Assembly (NCBI GenBank): GCA_035642715.1
Contig: DASQRW010000046.1
Location: 19,924-83,923, forward strand
DNA: 64,000 bases
DNA from: JAJNBK01 sp035642715
GTDB taxonomy: Archaea > Thermoproteota > Nitrososphaeria > Nitrososphaerales > Nitrososphaeraceae
Reading direction: 5' to 3'
Of this stretch, positions 56,792 to 64,000 are shown in pieces. The translations under genes and the position numbers were made by a program. Position 1 is the first letter of the stretch. Every line of letters starts with the position of its first letter. The notes beneath the pieces are model-generated. The model was given only the letters and a program-made list of their open reading frames with translations, had not been told where the DNA came from and made no database searches.

Positions 56792-58305
56792 TGTCAGATT
56801 TAAAAGATACAATAAAGATTTTCGATACTACGTTAAGAGATGGTGAACAAACACCAGGTGTATCTATTACCCCAGAGCAAAAAATTGCTATCGCTTCAAA
56901 ACTAGACGATTTAGGTGTTGATATCATTGAGGCAGGTTTTCCAATTGTTTCTCCTGGAGAAATGGAAGCAATAACAAACATAACAAAGCAAGGGCTAAAA
57001 GCAGAGATATGTGGTTTGGCTCGTACAGTTCAGGCTGACATCGATGCTGCTATAAAATGCAACCTTACCTATATCCATACCTTTATTGCTACTTCTGATA
57101 TTCATATGCAATATAAGCTAAAGATGACGCGTGAGCAGGTTCTAGAAAAATCGATCTGGGCAGTAGAATACGCAAAGAAGCATGGCATGAAGGTAGAATT
57201 TTCCGCAGAGGATGCTACGAGATCCGATAAGCAATTCTTAAAGGAAGTCTTCAAAGCAGTCGAGATCGCAGGTGCAGATAGGCTTGATATCCCTGATACT
57301 GTTGGTTATGCAACTCCTCAATATATCGCTGAACTTGTAAACGATGTTAAATCAGCTACTAAATTGACTATCAGCATGCATTGTCATGACGACTTTGGAC
57401 TAGCAGTAGCTAACTCAATCGCAGGAATTAATGCGGGTGCTAATTGCGCTCATGTTACAATTAATGGACTAGGAGAGAGAGCAGGAAATGCATCATTAGA
57501 GGAATTTGTTATGGCACTTCAATGCTTATTTAATAAAACACACAATATCAAAACTGAATTGCTTTATGAGACGTCAAAATTTGTGTCTAATAAAATGGGA
57601 ATAATCGTTCAACCAAACAAAGCAATAATTGGTGAGAATGCTTTTGGCCATGAGTCTGGCATACATACGCACGGCATCTTGAACAATCCTCTCACTTACG
57701 AACCTATTAGTCCAGAGATCGTAGGAAGAAAAAGATGGCTTCAAGCAGGAAAGCATGCTGGTGCTCATGGAATTAGAGCTATGTTAGAAGACTTTGGCAT
57801 TAGACCAACTGAAGAGCAGCTTCACCATATTGTCGAAAAACAGAAAAAACTTGCAGATAGAGGAAAGTCTATAACAACTGCAGAATTGTTGTCCATTGCT
57901 GGAGAGATTATGAATAATAATAAATTCGAAGAAAAGTTTAAGCTCTATGATTTTCACATCGTGACTGGAATGAATATCATCCCAACAGCTGTGGTCAGAC
58001 TTAATACCGAGGGTAAAGATTTTATTGCCTCTGAAATAGGCGTGGGACCGGTTGACGCTGCATTGAAAGCGATCCAAAAGATCGCGGTGGAGATGGCTAA
58101 TATTAAAATACGTGAATACAAACTCGATTCTATTACTGGTGGTTCAGACGCCTTGGCAGAGGTTGTTATTAAAGTAGAAGATAAAAATGGCAATATCGTT
58201 TCCGCAAGAAAGGCAGGGGAAGATGTAGTCATTGCCTCAGTTCAAGCTATGATGGATGCGATAAATAAAATAATGCTCCGGAGAGTTCTTTATACCAAAA
58301 ACTAA
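56791..58305 (+). CDS. leuA: 2-isopropylmalate synthase
   Basis: Condenses ketoisovalerate with acetyl-CoA, the first step of leucine synthesis. 504 residues. N-terminal IFDTTLRDGEQTPGVSI, ADRLDIPDTVGYATPQY, SMHCHDDFGLAVANS, NGLGERAGNASLEE and FGHESGIHTHGILNN are family motifs; the C-terminal part is the LeuA allosteric domain. A citramalate synthase role (isoleucine) cannot be excluded on sequence alone. Overlaps ilvN by one base. Confidence 0.92.
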   Translation: MSDLKDTIKIFDTTLRDGEQTPGVSITPEQKIAIASKLDDLGVDIIEAGFPIVSPGEMEAITNITKQGLKAEICGLARTVQADIDAAIKCNLTYIHTFIATSDIHMQYKLKMTREQVLEKSIWAVEYAKKHGMKVEFSAEDATRSDKQFLKEVFKAVEIAGADRLDIPDTVGYATPQYIAELVNDVKSATKLTISMHCHDDFGLAVANSIAGINAGANCAHVTINGLGERAGNASLEEFVMALQCLFNKTHNIKTELLYETSKFVSNKMGIIVQPNKAIIGENAFGHESGIHTHGILNNPLTYEPISPEIVGRKRWLQAGKHAGAHGIRAMLEDFGIRPTEEQLHHIVEKQKKLADRGKSITTAELLSIAGEIMNNNKFEEKFKLYDFHIVTGMNIIPTAVVRLNTEGKDFIASEIGVGPVDAALKAIQKIAVEMANIKIREYKLDSITGGSDALAEVVIKVEDKNGNIVSARKAGEDVVIASVQAMMDAINKIMLRRVLYTKN

Positions 58306-58342
58306 GCTTCATATTTGTATAACTTAAGGGATAAAGGCTTTA

Positions 58343-59368
58343 TTGTCAAGGTATAATATTACACTTATCATCGGTGACGGAATTGGTCCAGATCTGACTT
58401 GCTCTGCAAAGACTATCTTAGAGACTATAAATGATAATTCTAACACAAAATTCACTATAGATGAAGTTTTTGCTGGAGATAATGCAGTTAGAAAATTTGG
58501 CAAAGCCTTACCAGATTCAACGGTGGATAAAATAAGAAAATCTGACGCCTGTCTGAAAGGTCCTGTAGGAGAAAGCGCTGCAGATGTGATCATTGTCTTA
58601 AGAAGATTGTTTGATCTTTATGCAAACGTCAGGCCAGCAAAATCATTTCCTAACATCACAACTTTTTCTAATAACATCGATCTAGTGACTGTACGAGAAA
58701 ATACTGAAGACTTGTACCTAGGATGGGAGTTTTACGCTGACGAGAATACTGTTATTTCGCTTAGGCTAACTTCGGAAAGAGCATCGAGAAGAATCGCTGA
58801 GTATGCTTTCCAGCTGTCTACTCTTAGAAACCATAAACGGAAAGTTGTAGCAGTTCATAAAGCAAATGTTATGCGAAAAGGCGACGGCTTGTTTGCAAGG
58901 ACATGTAAATTAGTAGCTAAGAATTATCCGAGCATAGAATATAGTGAACTATATGTCGATGCTTGTGCGATGAAGTTGATTCGAAATCCTGAAGAATTTG
59001 ACGTTATTTTAACTACCAATCTTTTCGGCGATATACTATCAGATGAAGCAGCACAACTAGTAGGAGGTCTTGGAATGGGACCGGCCGCCAATATAGGTGA
59101 TGATTTCGCGTTATTTGAACCAGTTCATGGTGCAGCATTTGATATTGCAGGAAGGAACATCGCAAATCCTTCGTCGATTTTGCTATCAACAAAAATGATG
59201 CTTGAATGGTTAGCTTACAAGAATAATGACAAAGATGCTCTTAAACAAGGTAAACGGATTGAAGATTCTATAGTTGGCTTGCTGAAAGATAATAAAAAAA
59301 CAAAAGACATTGGAGGGGAACTCAGTACAAAAGAGTTCACAAATCTAGTTAAATATTATTTATATTAA
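58343..59368 (+). CDS. leuB: 3-isopropylmalate dehydrogenase-family enzyme
   Basis: NAD-dependent decarboxylating dehydrogenase; 341 residues from TTG. Motifs: LIIGDGIGPDLT, VRPAKSFP, VTVRENTEDLYLGWEF, VHKANVMRKGDGLFAR, the metal-site TTNLFGDILSDEAAQLVGGL and FEPVHGAAFDIAGRNIANP. Adjacency to leuA makes isopropylmalate the likely substrate; isocitrate or homoisocitrate dehydrogenases are close relatives. No leuC/leuD or ilvC in the window. Confidence 0.9.
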   Translation: MSRYNITLIIGDGIGPDLTCSAKTILETINDNSNTKFTIDEVFAGDNAVRKFGKALPDSTVDKIRKSDACLKGPVGESAADVIIVLRRLFDLYANVRPAKSFPNITTFSNNIDLVTVRENTEDLYLGWEFYADENTVISLRLTSERASRRIAEYAFQLSTLRNHKRKVVAVHKANVMRKGDGLFARTCKLVAKNYPSIEYSELYVDACAMKLIRNPEEFDVILTTNLFGDILSDEAAQLVGGLGMGPAANIGDDFALFEPVHGAAFDIAGRNIANPSSILLSTKMMLEWLAYKNNDKDALKQGKRIEDSIVGLLKDNKKTKDIGGELSTKEFTNLVKYYLY

Positions 59369-59442
59369 ATCACGATATTCTAATGCGTTGTTAATTCAGT
59401 ATGGAAGAAACTGATTTTAATTATTTCTATTCATCTACAACG

Positions 59443-59808
59443 TTAAGAACCTCTTCTCTGCCATGCAATAAACATGAAAATAAATGGAATAACCATGATG
59501 GCAGTTGTAATAAGAACAGGTTGAAATGCAGTTGCAGGAATATTATAACCAAGCATTTGTAAAAAAGGAATTGGATAAACAGTAAAGATCCAGAATCCTA
59601 GAAGAATGATTATGATAATCTTATTTCTTCTAATTACACTAAGAAGACTGATTTTATTTATCTTATTTCTATCACAGTTAATACATTTTGTAGTATATCT
59701 TCCTGTTATATCTGATGGTGCTATGCAGGAAGAGCATATTTTTCTTTGACAAAAATAACATTCCTTATTTGCAAATTTTGAATCACAAATAGCACAATTA
59801 TTAACCAT
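59443..59808 (-). CDS. zinc-finger membrane protein, about 121 aa
   Basis: Starts best at ATG 59808. The N-terminus has eight Cys in pairs: NNCAICDSKFANKECYFCQR, KICSSCIAPS and TKCINCDRNK, like a B-box or cross-brace zinc finger. Two hydrophobic helices follow (IIIIILLGFWIFTVYPIPFL, TTAIMVIPFIFMFIAW). It may be a membrane-anchored zinc-ribbon protein. Function unknown. Converges with leuB. Confidence 0.65.
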   Translation of the reverse strand: MVNNCAICDSKFANKECYFCQRKICSSCIAPSDITGRYTTKCINCDRNKINKISLLSVIRRNKIIIIILLGFWIFTVYPIPFLQMLGYNIPATAFQPVLITTAIMVIPFIFMFIAWQRRGS

Positions 59809-60028
59809 TCTCTTACTGTATAGTATACAATACTGGATATTAATTATCCTATACAAATATTATATATTACATTAAGGTCACAAAACATAAGGATAACAAC
59901 GTTTAGTACTTTATTATGCGGAGAACAAGGTTTATCTGTATAATAAAACACTATTTTATACTTCATATTCAATATAGTTAAAAAAATAGTAAATTGTTAT
60001 CCTAAATGGTGCTAAATGATATAGATAT

Positions 60029-60430
60029 TCATTCTTTTTGTTGTGCTTCGCATAACTCGGTCAACACACCATGCAAAGACTTTGGATGGATAAAGGTAAT
60101 CCTCCTGCCGTAGGAACCAGAACGTAATCCGCCTAACATTTTCATTCCTTTTGCTGAAGCTTTTGCAACATCTTTTTCGATATCGTCAGCAGTGATGGCT
60201 ATGTGGTGTATACCTTCGCCCCGTTCATTGAGAAATTTTTTTATAGGACTGTCAGGAGAAGTAGGCTCCATGAGCTCTATTCTCGTATCTTCCAGCTCAA
60301 GCATAGCGACCTTCACTTTTTCATTTGGTACAACTTCAATTTCAAGTCTATCTATATTTAAAACACTTTGATAATCTTTCAATGCTTCATTGACACTGTT
60401 AACAGCTATCGCAATATGGTCTATTCTCAT
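60029..60430 (-). CDS. mce: methylmalonyl-CoA epimerase
   Basis: Interconverts (S)- and (R)-methylmalonyl-CoA. 133 residues of the VOC fold. Metal ligands are recognisable in RIDHIAIAVNSV, GEGIHHIAITADDIE and GVLTELCEAQ. It stands near mcm and meaB on the same strand, a set that runs this segment of the 3-hydroxypropionate/4-hydroxybutyrate cycle in ammonia-oxidising archaea. Confidence 0.93.
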   Translation of the reverse strand: MRIDHIAIAVNSVNEALKDYQSVLNIDRLEIEVVPNEKVKVAMLELEDTRIELMEPTSPDSPIKKFLNERGEGIHHIAITADDIEKDVAKASAKGMKMLGGLRSGSYGRRITFIHPKSLHGVLTELCEAQQKE

Positions 60431-60569
60431 TTCTATTCACCATATAAAATTATACGTCAAAACTCAACGATTTCTTTTGCAATTTAGAGATATAAAAATA
60501 TTACATTTATAATTTAAATAGTAGACGACAGGCCAGTACAAAAGTTAGTGAGAGAAGAAAAAATCAAAA

Positions 60570-60788
60570 GTGTCTAATTTAAAAATCGACCTGCTTGATA
60601 ATGTAGATCCTCCCGATATAGGAAGCTTAATGTTTTATGGTGATCTCGCCTGTTCTGAATCAAATTTTCATCTTTTCATGAATGTCTATAAATTAATAGA
60701 CATTATAACAAAGACAATCGCGCGACAAGATACGACACAATCTAAGAGCATTATCTGTGAAGCAATGTTAGCATCTGATAATGCATGA
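60570..60788 (+). CDS. small hypothetical protein, 72 aa
   Basis: A 72-residue protein from GTG 60570, between mce and mcm but on the opposite strand. It starts SNLKIDLLDNVDPPDIGSL and has a helical centre. No motif recognised. The coding is modestly convincing. Confidence 0.4.
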   Translation: MSNLKIDLLDNVDPPDIGSLMFYGDLACSESNFHLFMNVYKLIDIITKTIARQDTTQSKSIICEAMLASDNA

Positions 60789-60903
60789 TCTAACCTATCT
60801 TCTCATCAAGAAGGTACTTAAAAGTATATATGTTAAATGCATAAGCACTTTGAGGCTTTGTATTTATTCATGAAGACAAGGTGATTGTATAAAATAATGT
60901 AAT

Positions 60904-62490
60904 TTAAAATGAGACCTTAGGTTCATACCTTCCGAATATCTGCCCAAAAGTATTACTTACCTCCCCAAGAGTAACATGACTCTTTACTGCATTAATAATA
61001 TGTGGCATCAAATTATCATCCTGGTTTTCTGCAGCCTTTTTCAATGCTGAAATAGCGTGGTCAACCTTTATCTTGTCTCTAGAACTTCTGAGGTCCTTTA
61101 ACCTAGCGACTTGTCTTCTTTCGATTTCTGTATCCATAACATTTAGATTTGGTTCAACACTGTGCTGGTCTTGAAATTTGTTTACGCCTACAATAATTCT
61201 CTTTTTTTCATCGATGTCCTTTTTTAATTGATAAGCATTTTTGCGAATTTCGTCTTGAAAATAGCCTTTTTCAACAGCTGCTAGCGCTCCACCAATACGA
61301 TTGATTTTCTTCAAGTATTTATCAACTTCTTCTTCTATCCTATTTGTCAAATATTCAATATAGTAAGAACCGCTCATAGGATCTACTGTCTTGACAACGC
61401 CAGTTTCTGTTGAGATTATTTGTTGAGTTCGAAGTGCAATCTTGACAGATTCTTCTGTAGGTAAGGCTAATGCCTCATCCCTTGAATTAGTGTGTAGAGA
61501 TTGACATCCACCCAAGACTGCAGCGAGTGCCTCAGTTGTAACCCGAACAATGTTATTATCAACTTGCTGAGCAGTTAATGATTCACCACTAGTCTGGACA
61601 TGAAAACGCAAATGCCATGATTTTGCGTTTTTGGCATGGAACTTGTCCCTCATAATTTTAGCATAGATACGCCTTGCAGCTCTAAATTTAGCTATTTCTT
61701 CAAAGAACTCCATCGTACAACAGAAGAAGAATGATAATCTGGGAGCAAAATCATCTATTCGCAATCCTCTTTCAATGCACATTTCAATATATTCAATAGC
61801 GTTGGCAAACGTAAACGCTAATTCTTGGATAGCATTCGATCCTGCTTCCCGCATATGATAACCGGAAATACTAATAGGATACCATTGTGGAACATTTTTT
61901 GAACAGTACTGTATCATATCTCCAATAAGTCTTATAGAAGGCTTAGGAGGATAAATATAGGTATTTCTCGCGATATATTCTTTTAGAATATCATTTTGAG
62001 TCGTACCTCTGAGATCAGCAGGCGACACTCCCTGTGATTCTGCAATACTAATATAAAGTGAAAGAAGTATTGATGCAGTCGCGTTAATTGTCATAGAAGT
62101 ACTAACTTTATCAAGAGGTATGTTTTGAAAACCCGTCATCATGTCCTTAATTGAACTGATAGCTACTCCAGTTCTTCCAACTTCCCCTTCGGATTGAGGA
62201 TCGTCTGAATCTCTTCCAGTCTGAGTAGGCAAGTCAAAGGCCAAGGATAAGCCAGTCTGTCCGCGATCTAACAAGTATTTGAATCTATTGTTTGTCTCTT
62301 CTGCACTCCCAAATCCACTATATTGCCGCATTGTCCATGAACGTTCGCGATACATGTTTGGATAAAGTCCACGCGTATAGGGAAATCTTCCAGGTTCCTC
62401 TTCTAATAGATCGAATTTGGATAAGTCTTTCTTATTATAAACTCTTTTTACCGGGATTCCTGAATCTGTTTTAATTGGTTCTACGGGCAT
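60904..62490 (-). CDS. mcm: methylmalonyl-CoA mutase large (catalytic) subunit
   Basis: B12-dependent isomerase converting (R)-methylmalonyl-CoA to succinyl-CoA. 528 residues comprising only the substrate-binding TIM barrel. Motifs include FPYTRGLYPNMYRERSWTMR, FDLPTQTGRDSDDP, SISGYHMREAGSNAIQELAF, the QTSGESLTAQQ and RTQQIISTETGV segments. The cobalamin-binding domain is absent and must come from a separate small subunit, which is not in this window. MeaB follows upstream by 10 bases on the same strand. Confidence 0.95.
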   Translation of the reverse strand: MPVEPIKTDSGIPVKRVYNKKDLSKFDLLEEEPGRFPYTRGLYPNMYRERSWTMRQYSGFGSAEETNNRFKYLLDRGQTGLSLAFDLPTQTGRDSDDPQSEGEVGRTGVAISSIKDMMTGFQNIPLDKVSTSMTINATASILLSLYISIAESQGVSPADLRGTTQNDILKEYIARNTYIYPPKPSIRLIGDMIQYCSKNVPQWYPISISGYHMREAGSNAIQELAFTFANAIEYIEMCIERGLRIDDFAPRLSFFFCCTMEFFEEIAKFRAARRIYAKIMRDKFHAKNAKSWHLRFHVQTSGESLTAQQVDNNIVRVTTEALAAVLGGCQSLHTNSRDEALALPTEESVKIALRTQQIISTETGVVKTVDPMSGSYYIEYLTNRIEEEVDKYLKKINRIGGALAAVEKGYFQDEIRKNAYQLKKDIDEKKRIIVGVNKFQDQHSVEPNLNVMDTEIERRQVARLKDLRSSRDKIKVDHAISALKKAAENQDDNLMPHIINAVKSHVTLGEVSNTFGQIFGRYEPKVSF

Positions 62491-62500
62491 AATTTGATAT

Positions 62501-63424
62501 TCACCTCAATATCTCTTCAGCTAATTGCTCAGCAACAGAATACGGATCAACTTTTTTGCTTATTAATTTTTCAATGAAATCATAATATTTTTTATTCGAT
62601 ATTAACATATATGAAACTTTTTCTTCAATCATATTTAAAACCATATCTCTTAATTCTGATTCAATCATTTTTTTCTCTTTCTCTTTATAATGCATTCTTC
62701 CTGCCTTTAACAATTTATCAATGATATGTGCTAATTCCTTTATCCCCATTCCAGTCTTTGCTGAGGCTTTTATTACGATTGGTTTTCTCTCTGTGTTTCC
62801 TATTAAATCTAAAATAGAGTGGAATAAGGAAGTTGCTCCCGGTAAATCTCCTTTATTAATAATATAGATATCGCCTATTTCTGATAAGCCTGCTTTTATT
62901 GCCTGAACATTGTCGCCTGTATTTGGTGTAAGAACAACTGCAGTCATATTTACAACCTTAGAGATTTCTATTTCTAGCTGTCCTGCTCCAACACTTTCTA
63001 TAACTATAAGGTCATAACCAGCTGCGTCCAACACTCTAATCACGTTACGAAGTGAGTGTGAAACCCCTCCCATAGCACCCCTTGATGCCATACTGCGCAT
63101 AAAGAGAGTATCATCCTCTAGAACATTCTGCATCCTGACTCTGTCTCCTAAGATAGCTCCACCTGTAATAGGACTAGTAGGATCAACTGCGAGTATAGCC
63201 ATTTTATATCCCATAGCCTGCAATTCTGGGACTAATTTACCGATAAGTGAACTTTTGCCTGCTCCTCCAGGACCTGTAAAGCCTAATGTTTTAGCATTGC
63301 CAGTTTTATTAAATATTTGTTTCAAAATAATTTTCGAATCAGGCTCATTATTATCGACAATAGAGATAGCTCTAGATAACGAACGTCTTTCGCCTTCTAA
63401 AATCCCCTTAACAATTGGAAGCAT
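62501..63424 (-). CDS. meaB: MeaB/ArgK-type GTPase, mutase chaperone
   Basis: Loads and protects the B12 cofactor of methylmalonyl-CoA mutase using GTP. 307 residues. Walker A is GFTGPGGAGKSSLIGKL; other motifs are ILAVDPTSPITGGAILGDRV, MRSMASRGAMGGVS, DLIVIESVGAGQLEIEIS and YIINKGDLPGA (NKxD). It precedes mcm in the same transcript. Confidence 0.95.
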   Translation of the reverse strand: MLPIVKGILEGERRSLSRAISIVDNNEPDSKIILKQIFNKTGNAKTLGFTGPGGAGKSSLIGKLVPELQAMGYKMAILAVDPTSPITGGAILGDRVRMQNVLEDDTLFMRSMASRGAMGGVSHSLRNVIRVLDAAGYDLIVIESVGAGQLEIEISKVVNMTAVVLTPNTGDNVQAIKAGLSEIGDIYIINKGDLPGATSLFHSILDLIGNTERKPIVIKASAKTGMGIKELAHIIDKLLKAGRMHYKEKEKKMIESELRDMVLNMIEEKVSYMLISNKKYYDFIEKLISKKVDPYSVAEQLAEEILR

Positions 63425-64000
63425 CCCCTTTAATGATATTTTGTCAATATTAAATAGTTCTCGTAGAGACTATGAATAGGGTAAATTTATTAGATATAAT
63501 TAAATCAATATGATTATTTCCCTGGCTTTGTTAAGTTAAGGTTACCTATACATTATGAAGTATAGTTAATGTAGCAGTAGTTTCTGAACTGAAAGAAATT
63601 TCTATTTGTTAGCGGCCGGCTGATTAGTATATAATACAATATATGTACAAATTCATCTACAAATCTCATGACAGCAAATCTGAGTCTTCTAAAGCATTCC
63701 TTTCTGTAAAGTCAATTATTTGTAAAAAACCAAGGCAGGAGCCTAAACTGAGCATCTATTTATCGATATACTATATATAATAAACAGTACACCTATGTGC
63801 AAAATAAAATCAATATACTGTTGATAAGTAATAATCTCTTCTTCTGCTTCTTTGTTAACGATTCTCATTTCTTTTCTCCGGCCTTTAGCATTTGTATTAC
63901 TTGTAAAAAATCGACAAAAATCAAAATTTTATGAAAGAACGTATTATTATAGAACTTTATACATCGATTATATTAGATATGAGGAGTGCTATTACCAATA
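63425..64000. other. 576-base intergenic end of the window
   Basis: Upstream of meaB. A 42-codon minus frame starts at ATG 63871 (MRIVNKEAEEEIITYQQYID and a hydrophobic stretch), too weak to call. A GCGGCCGGC stretch lies at about 63612-63620. No small mutase subunit is present. Confidence 0.4.

Noticed and set aside
63746..63871. 42-codon minus frame at the window end
   Set aside because: Weak composition and no recognisable motif; cannot be told from chance.

Overview
This window is AT-rich archaeal DNA, most likely from an ammonia-oxidising archaeon (Nitrososphaerota, formerly Thaumarchaeota). The large, repeat-bearing gaps and low GC recall the Nitrososphaera/Nitrosocosmicus group. That placement is inference from gene content: an archaeal-type ProRS, a RIO1 kinase paired with a KH protein, DUF373 and DUF424 proteins, cis-prenyltransferase, CofE (F420), archaeal apgM, a MenA-like prenyltransferase, Thi4, and the methylmalonyl-CoA mutase/epimerase/MeaB set used in the 3-hydroxypropionate/4-hydroxybutyrate cycle. 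TTG starts are common. I found no rRNA, tRNA or CRISPR array.

Layout. 1-2.5 kb: end of purA, two unknown genes and pyrF. 2.5-5.3 kb (minus): Nudix hydrolase, small protein, cis-prenyltransferase, DUF373 membrane protein. 5.7-8.5 kb (plus): ferredoxin-NADP reductase-like protein, DUF424, RIO1 and KH/Dim2. 9.2-11 kb: small membrane protein, UbiX, PfkB kinase. 11-12.5 kb: a gene graveyard with transposase and antitoxin-like remnants and a 37-nt palindrome. 12.6-17.9 kb: carA-carB and a metallophosphoesterase. 18.3-20.3 kb: two tandem HiPIP-like proteins, a SWIM-finger protein and a KGG-repeat stress protein. 20.4-23.9 kb: purD facing purN-folD-5-formyl-THF cyclo-ligase (purine and one-carbon metabolism). 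24-29.8 kb: MBL-fold nuclease, F420-type oxidoreductase, HTH regulator, apgM, alkyladenine glycosylase, SemiSWEET. 30-36 kb: PKD surface protein, DedA protein, proS. 36.4-44 kb: HAD phosphatase, cofE, TusA and cysteine synthase pair, trxB, DUF6775-like protein, thi4, TPR-winged-helix protein. 45-53 kb: trpE, birA, winged-helix protein, UbiA/MenA, aldo/keto reductase and several tiny zinc/YHS proteins. 52-59.4 kb: MDR dehydrogenase with LsrF-like aldolase, then ilvB-ilvN-leuA-leuB. 59.4-63.4 kb: zinc/membrane protein, mce, mcm large subunit, meaB.

The most unusual signal is a set of anomalies confined to gene 5' ends. carB carries a precise 22-nt insertion that breaks frame after codon 25. carA, pyrF, 5-formyl-THF cyclo-ligase, a winged-helix gene and a 49-codon gene have clear coding sequence running upstream of any ATG/GTG/TTG in frame. 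In most of them a one-base change in a short run would join a canonical start to the body. I saw no comparable break in the interior of any gene, which argues against purely random sequencing indels. Artefact, non-AUG initiation, and true frameshifts all remain open.
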